From the NCBI GenBank assembly GCA_023023105.1, contig CP083824.1, forward strand, positions 2,294,001 through 2,358,000: a stretch of DNA of 64,000 nucleotides, given 5' to 3'. Numbering within the stretch: the first letter of the stretch is position 1; each line of letters starts with the position of its first letter. A program made the translations under genes and the position numbers. The stretch comes from Enterobacter ludwigii. Its GTDB lineage: Bacteria; Pseudomonadota; Gammaproteobacteria; Enterobacterales; Enterobacteriaceae. Under the pieces are notes generated by a model. It did not search any database. It was not told the DNA's origin and worked only from the letters and a program-made list of their open reading frames with translations. Below are positions 16,724 through 26,598 of this stretch, one piece after another.

Positions 16724-17866
16724 CTATGCAGCAGCCAGCCGTGCAAATGTCGCCGTTGGGTTAGGCAACAGGATCCCACTGCTGGTGACCGATGCGTTGC
16801 TGACCGGTAAAGAACCATAATCCAATAGCTTACGGGCATGATTGCCAACATCATCCCAGTCCGCTTTCGCCGCATTGAGTTGCGCGATCAGGAAATAGCC
16901 TAAATCTGGGGTCGCGCTGGTCAGCGCCGACTGGAAGACAATAAAGTCCTGTTCAAGCGTCTGCCAACCTGCCAGTAAAGAACCCGCGGCCTGAACCGCA
17001 GCGGATGCCTGGCCCGAAAGATTCTGAACAATCGTATTCACGTTTTTGGTGGCAGAATACTGTTGTTGTAGTTTTGTTTTGGTCGTAATGGCCGTGCTGA
17101 GCGCGCTGGTTTGCTTGGCATAGTCAACCCCCCCGGCAATGGCAACACCAGCACCGGCCCCGACGACCACCAATCCACCGACAATCAGTGCGGTACTGAC
17201 GCCTGCGGTCGCAATTTCCGCCAGTACCCCCACGGCAATCATTAATCCTCCTACCACTGCGGCGGTTGAACCCGCTGCAATCATAGTTAAGTCCTTACTC
17301 ATGGCGGAATTAATAGCGTCGATTTGTTTTCCCAGAGCGGCAATTTGTCCGTCTTTACCGGCTAATGCCGCTTCTGCCGTAGTAAAATCACTGGCGAAAT
17401 TGCGGGCATCTTCGGCAAGCGTTGTCTGGAAACCGCCCACTGAATTAACCACGGTATGCGTAGCGGTTTGTTTTTGAGCGACCAGCGCCTGAAGTTGCTG
17501 AACACCCAGTTTAAAAGTATTAATTGATGCTGTGTCCGAAGGGTTTTGCTGTATTTTTACCGCCAGCTTAACCAAAGGATCATAATAGGAATCAAAATTG
17601 TTAGAGAAGCTTACAATATCCGTATTGGTTGAGATCATTTGCGGCTGTATGACATCACGCCAGGATGTGGCATGGTCTCTGGCCTTTGCCTGATGTTCCG
17701 GTAGATGAGGTAATATATCCGGCAGGGAGAGATCGGCCTGCGTTAAAATGGTGCCGACATAGTTTTGAATGATCACGGCTGCTGTGGTAGAGGCATCAGC
17801 GCTCGCTTTCATGTTATTACTGTTAATCGATGGATTGGTGCCAGCCTGTAGAATATGATTTAGCAT
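16724..17866 (-). CDS. Alpha-pore-forming toxin component with large hydrophobic hairpin
   Basis: A 380-residue protein, helical throughout, with a strongly hydrophobic double segment at about residues 200-260 (GSTAAVVGGLMIAVGVLA, then ALIVGGLVVVGAGAGVAIAGG). This is the membrane-inserting head expected of the B-type subunit in tripartite HBL/NHE/Smh/Ahl pores. The N-terminal half has amphipathic helices with DLSLPDILPHLPEHQAKARD, a motif echoed as DILPDLPAQQAIARD in the interrupted paralogue. AAAGGG precedes the ATG. In known systems such subunits lyse eukaryotic cells only when all components are present. The third component here is broken by an IS, so the operon may be inactive unless another copy exists. 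Confidence 0.8.
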   Translation of the reverse strand: MLNHILQAGTNPSINSNNMKASADASTTAAVIIQNYVGTILTQADLSLPDILPHLPEHQAKARDHATSWRDVIQPQMISTNTDIVSFSNNFDSYYDPLVKLAVKIQQNPSDTASINTFKLGVQQLQALVAQKQTATHTVVNSVGGFQTTLAEDARNFASDFTTAEAALAGKDGQIAALGKQIDAINSAMSKDLTMIAAGSTAAVVGGLMIAVGVLAEIATAGVSTALIVGGLVVVGAGAGVAIAGGVDYAKQTSALSTAITTKTKLQQQYSATKNVNTIVQNLSGQASAAVQAAGSLLAGWQTLEQDFIVFQSALTSATPDLGYFLIAQLNAAKADWDDVGNHARKLLDYGSLPVSNASVTSSGILLPNPTATFARLAAA

Positions 17867-18023
17867 TATTAAATACCCTTTCAGTTACTAAGAACGGAGT
17901 GGACTTTTTGAACTCGGTTAAATATAAAACACCAAGTTAATAAAAATCACTTATTTAAGAAATAGACCGTCAAAGTCTGGAATGCTTTCCTAAATCACGC
18001 ATTGACACAGTATTAATTAAAAT

Positions 18024-18293
18024 TCAGATTCTGGTGATTCCGACAATATGTGGAGCACCCTGCAAAGGCTGGAAGATTTCAACAATAGATTCCCACACCA
18101 CTAATGCAGGCGGAATTGAAGCAAGGCACTTGAAGCGATAATTTGTCCCGGCCACTAACTGCGTTGAGACGGCCTGCGGCTCATACGTTACACCAACAAA
18201 TCCCGCCATGGCTTCTTTAAATACCTGCCAATCTTTTTCGGTCAATGTATGATAAGCCGTCCAGCCACCAACAATAGTCTCTTGATTCGACAT
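18024..18293 (-). CDS. Small cystatin/stefin-like protein heading the toxin operon
   Basis: An 89-residue protein without a signal peptide. Its layout fits a single cystatin domain of the intracellular stefin size: an N-terminal glycine pair (VGGWTAYH), a helix (EKDWQVFKEAMAGF), then STQLVAGTNYRFKC, which contains the QxVxG protease-binding loop (here QLVAG) followed by the conserved NY and beta strand. Cystatins block papain-like cysteine proteases. GAGGAAA precedes the ATG at ideal spacing. It is first in the minus-strand run leading into the pore-forming toxin genes, 157 bp upstream of the next gene, so a role beside the toxin is inferred: host-protease inhibition or toxin protection. The fold assignment rests on motif recognition only. 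Confidence 0.68.
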   Translation of the reverse strand: MSNQETIVGGWTAYHTLTEKDWQVFKEAMAGFVGVTYEPQAVSTQLVAGTNYRFKCLASIPPALVVWESIVEIFQPLQGAPHIVGITRI

Positions 18294-18715
18294 GATATTT
18301 CCTCGATATTAGTCATCCTACTCATTTGGCTTTTCGGAGTTCGCCCCATCTATTTTGAAATGGTTTCTGGGATCCATTTATTTCCATACAGATTTGTCAA
18401 TAAAGCCCCCGCCAGCTTCAATCTGGCAGAAGCTGCTTGTGATATATTTTATATTTTTGCCAATGCAATAACTGGCAATCAGAACGTTCTTAAATATGGG
18501 TGGTGTAATCACTTCCCGCAACTGACTTTAATAATTCAGAATTTCATTTTGCTGCTCCATTAATCGCGCAATGCAATACACCACTTAATGACAAAAACAA
18601 AGCATCAATAACGACTATAAGCTCTTAATCAAGAACAATATCTCAAGTGCTTAATTATTATCAGGATAAATATCCCTCCATTCAGAAAAAGGCAAAAAAA
18701 CGGTTTTGTTTTAAA

Positions 18716-18744
18716 TTAACAATTAAGCAATCGTTAATTGTTAA
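18716..18744. repeat. Perfect 11-bp inverted repeat
   Basis: ttaacaattaa, a 7-base spacer gcaatcg, then ttaattgttaa. The arms are exact reverse complements, which suggests a dimeric regulator site. It lies about 420 bp upstream of the cystatin-like gene and just beyond the yjjJ terminator. High AT content makes chance palindromes commoner here, so the call is tentative. Confidence 0.45.
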
Positions 18745-18820
18745 TTTATTTTTCTTAATCAAAACTTAATTGCATAAATATTTTATATTTTGATTTGTCG
18801 ACCTTTTTGTGGCTGGAATA

Positions 18821-18850
18821 AAAAACCCGCAAAGTCATCTGCGGGTTTTC
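18821..18850 (-). terminator. Rho-independent terminator of the HipA-like gene
   Basis: On the minus strand AACCCGCA and TGCGGGTT form an 8-bp stem followed by a T-run, 33 bp beyond the stop of the HipA-like gene. The A-run on the other flank would let it act on the plus strand too. Confidence 0.85.
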
Positions 18851-18882
18851 AACTTCATAAGCCAAGGTCCGAATGCATTGCA

Positions 18883-20187
18883 TTATCCCAGACGCGATAT
18901 CCTTGACCTCGCCTCGTCAAGATGTGCGCGTAACGCCGCCACGCATGGCGCAAAGCTGGCAGAAAAACGGTTGCAATTGCTGACCAAAGCATAAAAGCGC
19001 TCAGCCAGTTCAAGTGACTCATGCCAGATTTCTCCCACAATCGCATCAAGGAGCATTGCCGGACGAAGTGTATTCAACATTCCGCCCCCCGACTTCGGCG
19101 CAAATCCCATGGGCAGCATGTCATAGGCAGGCGCAAGATGATAAGGACGCCCATGGGCGCTAATAAACGACAGATTCCCGTGGTGCATGTCGGTATTGCC
19201 GATCAACATGCCAAATGCCCAAAGCCGCGCCGTTCCTGCGATGGCATCAGGATGAACACATCCCTGCTTAACCAACTCGTTAACCAATACGGGCCAGGCC
19301 TCTCTTGCTCGGCCGACAAATTCCGCCTCCAGAGCCCGTAACGAAAAAAGACCTTTACGGCCAAGTGGTCCTACACGATCAAACCGTGGGATTTCAAGGA
19401 AACGCTGTCCACCAAAATCAAATACCTCTGTTTCAACATCAAGCACTTTTAACGCAAGATGTTCTGCCAGTAGAAGATCTCGCCAGCGTTCGCTTATGGG
19501 GTTATCGTCGGGAGCCGTGAACTTCACGATGACATGACCACGTTCTGTATAGGTGCAAAATTTTGGTTGCTCACCGCCAGCGGAGGAACCCGGCACCTCT
19601 CCGGAGCTAACGGCCAGAGCCAACGACGGATATGCCGTTGCCCGCTCCACTGCAACAGGCTGCGGCATATCCACAAAATGGTTTCGCGCTTGCTCTCCTA
19701 TTAATACGTTCCCTACCGCATCGTGCCCATGAGCCAGTAAGGCCCTTATAACATCGGAGTCTGTCCAGTTTTCAGGATTTGCCGGCAGGCCAAGTTCAGT
19801 TGAAAATCGGGATGCATACGCCCGGCCAAGATATCCCTGAGGCCGCATATCAAAGAGCCACCACGGCAGCCCATCGCTATGAAGACAGATGTTATCCGCT
19901 TGCTCCATCACAAAACCATCGGGATAAACCGGTATGAGCTGCCCCAGCGGCTTGACCTTGCCCTCTTCGGTGATGCGGTAAATAGGGGCCGAACTGAACC
20001 CACGAAGCGCATCGCGTAGTACGTAATGAATAGATGGACCAGAGCCAATACGCACCACTTCATCACCAAGCGCTTTAATCGCTCTCGAAGCCGTAGGCTG
20101 ACTAATTCCCATATTATCAGTAAGTTGCCTTACCGATATTGGGCCTTTCCTCAGCAACTGACGTAACGTTTCGGATCGATTTGTCAT
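18883..20187 (-). CDS. yjjJ: HipA-family kinase-like protein with N-terminal HTH (YjjJ type)
   Basis: A 434-residue protein combining an N-terminal winged helix (SVRQLTDNMGISQPTASRAI, about 17-40) with a HipA-like Ser/Thr kinase fold. Kinase landmarks are SSAGGEQPKFCTY (nucleotide loop), the catalytic loop IGNTDMHHGNLSF and the metal-binding LAPAYDMLPMGF. E. coli YjjJ has the same size and layout and is regarded as a HipA-like toxin that carries its own DNA-binding domain instead of a separate HipB. No hipB-like gene is adjacent, consistent with this. It lies between the toxin operon and silA, is not coupled to either, and ends in a clear terminator. Confidence 0.85.
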   Translation of the reverse strand: MTNRSETLRQLLRKGPISVRQLTDNMGISQPTASRAIKALGDEVVRIGSGPSIHYVLRDALRGFSSAPIYRITEEGKVKPLGQLIPVYPDGFVMEQADNICLHSDGLPWWLFDMRPQGYLGRAYASRFSTELGLPANPENWTDSDVIRALLAHGHDAVGNVLIGEQARNHFVDMPQPVAVERATAYPSLALAVSSGEVPGSSAGGEQPKFCTYTERGHVIVKFTAPDDNPISERWRDLLLAEHLALKVLDVETEVFDFGGQRFLEIPRFDRVGPLGRKGLFSLRALEAEFVGRAREAWPVLVNELVKQGCVHPDAIAGTARLWAFGMLIGNTDMHHGNLSFISAHGRPYHLAPAYDMLPMGFAPKSGGGMLNTLRPAMLLDAIVGEIWHESLELAERFYALVSNCNRFSASFAPCVAALRAHLDEARSRISRLG

Positions 20188-20231
20188 GGTGTTGAATCGC
20201 TTTATGAATAGGTTATTGAATAGCTAATTTA

Positions 20232-23200
20232 TCAGCTATCCGTTCCTCTGTCATCTTCACGAAATGCGCTCGCTGTTTTGTGCCTCCGCATCCAAACCAA
20301 TTTATACGCCGCAGGAATAATAAACAGTGATAACAGCGGAGCTGTGATCATCCCCCCAATCATTGGCGCTGCTATCCGGCTCATCACTTCTGACCCCGCA
20401 CCGGTTCCCCAGAGAATAGGCAGTAAACCTGCAATGATCACCGCAACGGTCATCGCCTTCGGTCGAACACGCAGTACGGCACCATGATAAAGCGCTTCAT
20501 CGAGCCCCTCTGCGGTAAATGTTTCCCGATGAGATAACTCCGGATGCGCTTCAATGGCATGTCGCAGATACATCAGCATGACCACACCAAACTCGGCTGC
20601 AACCCCGGCCAGGGCGATAAATCCGGTCCCGGTAGCCACAGACATATGGAAGCCCTGCCAGTACAAGAACCATATCCCCCCGACCAGGGCGAACGGTAGA
20701 CTCATCAGGATCAATAAGGCTTCATCTACGCGACGGAATGCCAGGTACAGCAGAATGAAGATGATCATCACCGTCACCGGCACCATCAGCTTCAGTTTCT
20801 TGTTCGCGTGCTCGAGCAGTTCAAACTGTCCAGAGAATGACACGCTGGTACCTGGCCGCAGCTTCACGTTCTGACTGATTGCCGTCTTAATGTCATTTAC
20901 CACCGATACCATATCCCTGCCCCGCGCATCGATGTAAATCCAGCTTGCTGGCCGGGCATTTTCCGTTTTCAGCATGGTCGGGCCGGAGACCACATTAACC
21001 TCCGCGACATCACCCAACGTGATCTGCTGCTTCATCGGCGTCAGGATCGGCATCTGTTTCAGCGCATTTGGACTGTTCCGGTAGTCCTGGGGATAGCGGA
21101 TATTTATTGGATAGCGAGCGACACCTTCTACTGTTTCACCCACCGTCGCCCCGCCGATGGCTGAGGAGACAAACAGCTGCACATCACCTACGGTCATACC
21201 GTAGCGAGCGGCCTTTTCCCGGTTGATGTCCACATCAATGTAGCGCCCCCCTTCCAGGCGCTCTGCCAGGGCTGAAACCACTCCAGGCACGGTTTTGGCG
21301 ACCGCCTCAATGTTCTGCGCCGTGGCGTCAATATCAGACAGAACCGTACCAGACACTTTGATACCTATCGGGCTTTTGATCCCGGTTGAGAGCATATCAA
21401 TTCGGTTACGAATGGGGGGTACCCAGAGGTTAGCCAGGCCCGGCAAACGTACCGTTTTGTCCAGTTCATCAATGATCTTGTCGATGGTCATGCCGGGCCG
21501 CCACTGATTTTCCGGTTTCAACTGAATCGTGGTTTCTACCATTTCGAGCGGTGCGGAATCCGTTGCCGTTTCGGCTTTCCCGGTTTTGCCAAAAACAGAA
21601 GCGACTTCAGGCACGGTTTTGATTAATTTATCCGTGGTCTGCAGGATCGCGGCGGCTTCAGCCGGCGAAACGCCTGGCAAGGTTGACGGCATGTACAGCA
21701 GGTCGCCCTCATTGATCTTCGGCAGAAACTCACCGCCAACCTGGCTCAGTGGCCAGATAACCGTGAAGATGGATAACGCCGCGACCAGCAAAGTGGTTTT
21801 CGGCCAGTGAAGCACCCTAATCAATAGCGGATGATAGGCCTTAATCAACAACCGGTTCAGTGGATTACGGGTCTCAGCAGGGATCTTCCCGCGTATCCAG
21901 AACCCCATCAGGATAGGAATCACGATGATAGCCAACGCGGCCGCACCCGCCATGGAATAGGTTTTTGTAAACGCCAGCGGACCAAACAACCGCCCTTCCT
22001 GCCCTTCAAGGGTAAAAATGGGGATGAACGATAAGGTGATGATCAGCAGACTAATAAACAGCGCAGGGCCCACTTCGACGGAGGCGTTAGTGATAACCTT
22101 CCAGCGCGTGTCGTTGTCAATCTGTTCCCCCGGATGCTGGTGATCCCACTCCTCCAGCCGTTTGTGTGCGTTTTCAATCATCACGATGGCCGCATCCACC
22201 ATCGCGCCAACGGCAATGGCAATACCTCCCAGTGACATAATATTGGCATTCAGCCCCTGGAAGTGCATGACAATAAAGGCAATACACAGCCCAAGCGGTA
22301 GTGAGATAATCGCCACCAGCGCAGAGCGTACATGCCACAGAAACAGCGCACAGACGATGGCGACCACAATAAATTCTTCGAGGAGTTTAGAACTCAGGTT
22401 ATCTATGGCCCGGTCAATTAACTGGCTGCGATCGTAAGTCGTCACGATCTCGACCCCTTCGGGCAAACTCGCCTTTAGCGTTTCCAGTTTATCTTTCACC
22501 GCCGTAATGACGTCGCGCGCATTTTTGCCCGAACGCAGGATCACGACGCCACCAGCGACCTCTCCCTGACCGTTAAACTCTGCTATCCCACGCCGCATTT
22601 CCGGGCCTGTTTGTACGCGGGCAACGTCACGCAGATAAACCGGGACCCCGTTTACACCGGTTTTCAGGACAATGTTATTGAAATCATCAATGGTCTGGAG
22701 ATAACCGCTGGCGCGGACCATATACTCCGCCTCCGCGATTTCAACAGATGATCCCCCTGCTTCCTGATTAGACGATTCAAGCGCCTGCTTAACTTCCGGC
22801 AGGCTGATACCGTACTGGGCCAGTTTTAACGGATTGACCTGAATCTGATACTGCTTAACCACACCGCCCACGGACGCGACTTCAGCCACGTTCGGGATGG
22901 TTTTGAGTTCAAATTTCAGGAACCAGTCCTGCAATGAGCGCAGTTCTGAAAGATCGTGCTTTCCACTGTGGTCAACCAGAGCATATTCAAATATCCAGCC
23001 CACGCCCGTGGCATCAGGGCCGATTTCAGAACTCACCCCCGCAGGCAGTTTGCCCTGAACCTGATTAAGGTATTCCAGAACGCGAGATCGGGCCCAGTAC
23101 AGATCGGTACCATCTTCAAAAATAACATATACATACGAGTCGCCGAACTGAGAAAATCCGCGCACGGTTTTTGCGCCTGGCACCGACAACATGGTAGTCG

Positions 23201-23408
23201 TGAGCGGATACGTGACCTGATTTTCAACAATCTGCGGGGCCTGGCCGGGATAGCTGGTTTTGATAATCACCTGAACGTCAGACAGATCGGGCAAGGCGTC
23301 GACCGGGGTATTGATGATGGTCCAGGTACCCCACACGCTGAGGAACAGCGCCCCCATCATCACCAGGAAACGGTTGGCGACTGACCGCCGGATAATCCAT
23401 TCAATCAT
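20232..23408 (-). CDS. silA: Silver/copper efflux RND transporter SilA (CusA family)
   Basis: A 1058-residue inner-membrane RND pump of the heavy-metal (HME) class, exporting Ag+/Cu+ with SilB and SilC. ATG 23408 follows AAGGAGACGATG at good spacing; an adjacent ATG at 23411 is possible, and the longer upstream extension overlaps silB and is rejected. The protein begins [20 protein letters not shown] and contains [20 protein letters not shown], the family's conserved membrane helix 4 region. From memory it agrees with SilA at most positions and is closer to SilA than to E. coli CusA. It is last in the silCFBA operon, 10 bp after silB. No silP or ORF105 follows, unlike plasmid sil clusters. 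Confidence 0.92.
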   Translation of the reverse strand: MIEWIIRRSVANRFLVMMGALFLSVWGTWTIINTPVDALPDLSDVQVIIKTSYPGQAPQIVENQVTYPLTTTMLSVPGAKTVRGFSQFGDSYVYVIFEDGTDLYWARSRVLEYLNQVQGKLPAGVSSEIGPDATGVGWIFEYALVDHSGKHDLSELRSLQDWFLKFELKTIPNVAEVASVGGVVKQYQIQVNPLKLAQYGISLPEVKQALESSNQEAGGSSVEIAEAEYMVRASGYLQTIDDFNNIVLKTGVNGVPVYLRDVARVQTGPEMRRGIAEFNGQGEVAGGVVILRSGKNARDVITAVKDKLETLKASLPEGVEIVTTYDRSQLIDRAIDNLSSKLLEEFIVVAIVCALFLWHVRSALVAIISLPLGLCIAFIVMHFQGLNANIMSLGGIAIAVGAMVDAAIVMIENAHKRLEEWDHQHPGEQIDNDTRWKVITNASVEVGPALFISLLIITLSFIPIFTLEGQEGRLFGPLAFTKTYSMAGAAALAIIVIPILMGFWIRGKIPAETRNPLNRLLIKAYHPLLIRVLHWPKTTLLVAALSIFTVIWPLSQVGGEFLPKINEGDLLYMPSTLPGVSPAEAAAILQTTDKLIKTVPEVASVFGKTGKAETATDSAPLEMVETTIQLKPENQWRPGMTIDKIIDELDKTVRLPGLANLWVPPIRNRIDMLSTGIKSPIGIKVSGTVLSDIDATAQNIEAVAKTVPGVVSALAERLEGGRYIDVDINREKAARYGMTVGDVQLFVSSAIGGATVGETVEGVARYPINIRYPQDYRNSPNALKQMPILTPMKQQITLGDVAEVNVVSGPTMLKTENARPASWIYIDARGRDMVSVVNDIKTAISQNVKLRPGTSVSFSGQFELLEHANKKLKLMVPVTVMIIFILLYLAFRRVDEALLILMSLPFALVGGIWFLYWQGFHMSVATGTGFIALAGVAAEFGVVMLMYLRHAIEAHPELSHRETFTAEGLDEALYHGAVLRVRPKAMTVAVIIAGLLPILWGTGAGSEVMSRIAAPMIGGMITAPLLSLFIIPAAYKLVWMRRHKTASAFREDDRGTDS

Positions 23409-23418
23409 CATCGTCTCC

Positions 23419-24669
23419 TTAATGACCTGAATGCGTGTCGTCAGTTTTTTCAGCACGGCGCATACGTTCCAGCGCACCGGTAATATTGGCCTCGGAGTCA
23501 ATCAGGAACAGACCACTGACCACCACCGAATCCCCTTCGTTCAGTCCAGTATCAATAGCGGACTGCTGCTGAGATTCGTGCAGAACGTGGATCTTTTTGG
23601 GCACAAAACGACCATCAGCATCGACGGTAATCACACGCTGTTCTTTGCCGGTGTCTATCACGGCCTGGGACGGGATCAACAGCATTTCCGGGTTTTGGGT
23701 ATTCAGTTTCAGAAACGCATTCATGCCCGGTTTCAGGAGCTCATCCTTGTTTGATACCTGTAATCGCACCTGCAATGTGCGGGTCGTTTGATCCACGCTG
23801 GGCAGAAGGTTCCATTTTTCGACCGGGAACGATTTATCCGGATAAGCGGGTACGGAAATATCAAACTGCGACGAGTTTTTCAGCAGATAAGCGATAGATT
23901 CAGGTACTGCAGCGCTGATCCAGACCGGATCCATTCCCTGAATTTGCGCGACCACTTTCTCTTTAGAAATATTCATACCGGTACGCAGGTCAAAAGCCGT
24001 GATCACGCCGTCAATCGGTGCCTTTATGGTAAACCGGGTCTGGATAGTCCGGGTTGCACGTAGCCTCTGAATGTCATCGTCCGGCATGCCGGCAAGCCGA
24101 AGCCGTTCCAGAACCCCCTTTATTTGCGTGGGTGTACCGCCGGTACCGGATAACAGCAGAAACTCACTCTGCGCCTCTACCCAGTCCGGTATCGTGATAT
24201 CAATAAGTGGTGTCCCTTTCTTTACATGGTCGCCAATTGTCAGGGGGTACACTTTCTCAACAAAACCTTCCGAGCGTGCCTGGACAATGACGAATTGATA
24301 TTCGTTATAACTGACGTTAGCCGGGATCGTCTGGGAATAATTCAGTGTTCCACGGGTGACTTTTTGTGTTTTTAACCCCAGATTCTGGACCTGCGTCGGA
24401 TCAATACGTATACCGGCACTGCTTTTTTCGCTATTTTCATCCGCATATTTCGGCACCAGGTCCATATCCATAAACGGCGATTTACCGGGCTTATCGAATT
24501 TAACGTCTGGTTTCATCGGGTCATACCAGAAAAGTACCTTTCTTTCAGATGCGCTATTTTCTGTTTTTTCAGATGCATGAATTGTTTGCCATGCCGTCAC
24601 GGATATCACTCCTCCAATCAGGAGACTGCTGATAATCATGGCGGCATATTTTATTTTGAAAGAGGTCAT
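23419..24669 (-). CDS. silB: Silver/copper efflux periplasmic adaptor SilB (CusB family)
   Basis: A 416-residue membrane fusion protein that bridges SilA and the outer-membrane channel and receives metal from SilF. It has an N-terminal membrane anchor or signal (about 8-30) and the heavy-metal binding segment [10 protein letters not shown] followed by [14 protein letters not shown] at about 48-75. Lipoyl/hairpin and beta-barrel regions follow. The C-terminus is Asp/His-rich (DDTHSGH). Length and motifs are normal for CusB/SilB. It is third in silCFBA, 11 bp after silF and 10 bp before silA. Confidence 0.93.
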   Translation of the reverse strand: MTSFKIKYAAMIISSLLIGGVISVTAWQTIHASEKTENSASERKVLFWYDPMKPDVKFDKPGKSPFMDMDLVPKYADENSEKSSAGIRIDPTQVQNLGLKTQKVTRGTLNYSQTIPANVSYNEYQFVIVQARSEGFVEKVYPLTIGDHVKKGTPLIDITIPDWVEAQSEFLLLSGTGGTPTQIKGVLERLRLAGMPDDDIQRLRATRTIQTRFTIKAPIDGVITAFDLRTGMNISKEKVVAQIQGMDPVWISAAVPESIAYLLKNSSQFDISVPAYPDKSFPVEKWNLLPSVDQTTRTLQVRLQVSNKDELLKPGMNAFLKLNTQNPEMLLIPSQAVIDTGKEQRVITVDADGRFVPKKIHVLHESQQQSAIDTGLNEGDSVVVSGLFLIDSEANITGALERMRRAEKTDDTHSGH

Positions 24670-24680
24670 GCCATTCCTCT

Positions 24681-25022
24681 CTATTTAATGCTCTTAAGTA
24701 AAGAGATATTGCCCTGCTGAACAAATGAAAAATCAACATGACGACCTGGTTTTAAGGCATTGATGCTCTCGTCAGCATTAGTAAAAGTGAAACTCATGGT
24801 CATTGCAGGCCAGCCGATTGCAGGTATAGCTTCGTGAGAAATCGTGACTTTTTTATTCGTGAGGTCAACGTCTTTCACGACACCCGTGGCGTTGATGATT
24901 TGCTCTGCGCCGGCATCACTGGCGACACTCATCTCCTCATGCTGATGAACTTCAGCCTGAAGGCTGGCAGAGAACATCACAGAGATCGCACCGAATACAA
25001 CGGCTTTAAGAGAATTACGCAT
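24681..25022 (-). CDS. silF: Periplasmic Ag+/Cu+ chaperone SilF (CusF family)
   Basis: A 113-residue periplasmic metallochaperone that delivers Cu+/Ag+ to SilB. It has a signal peptide (1-23, ending LQAEV) and the CusF OB-fold signature VTISHEAIPAIGWPAMTMSF, giving the His, Trp and Met residues of the metal site. The family is about 110 residues, so it is full length. Spacing is 28 bp from silC and 11 bp to silB, consistent with one operon. Confidence 0.93.
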   Translation of the reverse strand: MRNSLKAVVFGAISVMFSASLQAEVHQHEEMSVASDAGAEQIINATGVVKDVDLTNKKVTISHEAIPAIGWPAMTMSFTFTNADESINALKPGRHVDFSFVQQGNISLLKSIK

Positions 25023-25050
25023 TTTTATTTTCCTGTTTAATTAAATAAGT

Positions 25051-26436
25051 TTACTCAGCCCAACCGCCACCCAGCGCGGTGAATAGATTAATTTCATTAA
25101 CCTGCCGGGAATAGATAAGGTCGAGGATGTTTTGTTGCGTAGAGAACAGCGAACGTTCCGCATCAAGCACATTTAAATAACTGACCGCACCACTGGAATA
25201 TAACCCTCGCGCACGCTGCAGCGTTATTTGCAGAGAATTAAGATAACGTTGTTGTGCATCAAGCTGCTGGTTGATGCTGTCTCGCAACGCGAGCGCGTCA
25301 GCAACCTGTTTGAAAGCGGACTGAATTTTCTGTTCATAATTAACAACAGATTGCTGCTGGCGAATTTCAGCCAGTTTCAGATTGGCTTTATTCCTGCCCG
25401 CATTAAAAATGGGGATCTCAATTTTAGGGATAAAATTCCACATTCCACTCCCTGTCGTAAAGAGACTGGATAATTCCGTACTGCTTGTCGAAAGACCACT
25501 GGTTAACGATATGGACGGGAAAAAGGCCGCACGTGCCGCGCCGATACTGGCATCAGCTGCTTTAAGCTGATACTCCGCTTCCATAATATCCGGGCGCTGC
25601 AACAGTATTTCTGATGAAAGATGCGGCGGCAGTTTTACTGGTGCGATATCGCTGGCGTTCATCTCTTTTTCGGATGGAAGCGCACGATAGGTTCCGAGGA
25701 CCAGCTGCAGGGCATTGTTGGCCTGCGACAGTTCCCCTTCTCTTTTGGCAATTTCTGCCCGGGTACTTTCAATTTGCCCCCGAGCTTGTTCAAGCGCCAG
25801 GACGTTCGTGCTGCCGGTCATAAGCTGTTGTTCAACGAACGCCAGGGACTGCTGGTAATTTTTCAGCGTATCCCGTGCAATACGCAGTTGTTTATACGCC
25901 AGTTGTTGGTTGAAATAACTCTGCGACACATTCGAGACGAGCAAAATATGCACGGCACGACGCGCCTCTTCGCTGGCGAAATAATTTTGTCGGTCAGCCT
26001 CACTCATGTTTCTGAGCTTGCCGAAGAAATCGAGATCGTAGCTAAGCGCAATACCTGCGTCATACTGTTGTGTGCCAGGTTTGTCACCTTTCAGACCACC
26101 GCTGTAAGTGATACCAGACGATCCATTCAGCTGAGGATAACGATCTGCGTCGGTCACATTGAACTGTGTCCGGGCCTCCTCAACCTTCAGCGCGGCCATT
26201 TTTAAATCACGATTGTTATTCAGGGCTTCGTTAATCAACCCGGCGACCTGAGAGTCGGTAAAAAAGTGACGCCAGCCAGTGTCCTGATATCCCGTCACTG
26301 CGGGTGTGAGGCTGTTGCGTGAAAGCGAAAACTGCTGAGGTACAGGCGCTGCCGGTCGCTGGTAGTCAGGTGCCAGCGAAACGCAGCCTGCGAGGATAAA
26401 TACTGTACTGATGCTAAGTCGTTTTAACAGGAACAT
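25051..26436 (-). CDS. silC: Outer-membrane efflux lipoprotein SilC (CusC/TolC family)
   Basis: A 461-residue outer-membrane channel of the NodT-type lipoprotein group. A lipobox (ILAGC, Cys17) ends the signal peptide. The body has the two repeats of long helices seen in CusC/OprM (AALKVEEARTQFNVTDADRY, SLAFVEQQLMTGSTNVLALE, LQRPDIMEAEYQLKAADASI). It is first in silCFBA and is transcribed divergently from silRS, with the SilR-type palindrome in between. CusC is the nearest alternative name. Confidence 0.92.
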   Translation of the reverse strand: MFLLKRLSISTVFILAGCVSLAPDYQRPAAPVPQQFSLSRNSLTPAVTGYQDTGWRHFFTDSQVAGLINEALNNNRDLKMAALKVEEARTQFNVTDADRYPQLNGSSGITYSGGLKGDKPGTQQYDAGIALSYDLDFFGKLRNMSEADRQNYFASEEARRAVHILLVSNVSQSYFNQQLAYKQLRIARDTLKNYQQSLAFVEQQLMTGSTNVLALEQARGQIESTRAEIAKREGELSQANNALQLVLGTYRALPSEKEMNASDIAPVKLPPHLSSEILLQRPDIMEAEYQLKAADASIGAARAAFFPSISLTSGLSTSSTELSSLFTTGSGMWNFIPKIEIPIFNAGRNKANLKLAEIRQQQSVVNYEQKIQSAFKQVADALALRDSINQQLDAQQRYLNSLQITLQRARGLYSSGAVSYLNVLDAERSLFSTQQNILDLIYSRQVNEINLFTALGGGWAE

Positions 26437-26510
26437 AACGGTTCAAATGAAATCCAGAGTATTTTTAGGGCTACTCTACTGAACGCATCCTGTTTGACGG
26501 GTGACAGGAT

Positions 26511-26528
26511 AATGACAATGTTGTCATT
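26511..26528. promoter_or_regulatory. SilR/CusR binding box between silC and silR
   Basis: aatgacaatgttgtcatt is a perfect palindrome matching the CusR/PcoR box consensus. It sits in the 162-bp divergent intergenic region and can serve both silCFBA and silRS. A slightly weaker copy precedes silE at 12821. Confidence 0.85.
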
Positions 26529-26598
26529 TTTACCGTAAGTCATTGTTAACGGTCGCAGGCTCACTAGAATGTCATCAGCAGTCAGTCAGGGGAGCAAG

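Larger units (their letters stand above)
18294..18882. other. AT-rich promoter region upstream of the toxin operon
   Basis: A 589-bp gap, very AT-rich from about 18570 to 18800. It must carry the promoter of the minus-strand cystatin/toxin operon, but no single promoter can be named. It contains a perfect inverted repeat (18716-18744) and the terminator of the upstream HipA-like gene (18821-18850). The base composition is unlike the flanking sil genes and fits horizontally acquired, H-NS-silenced DNA. No gene is seen. Confidence 0.5.
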
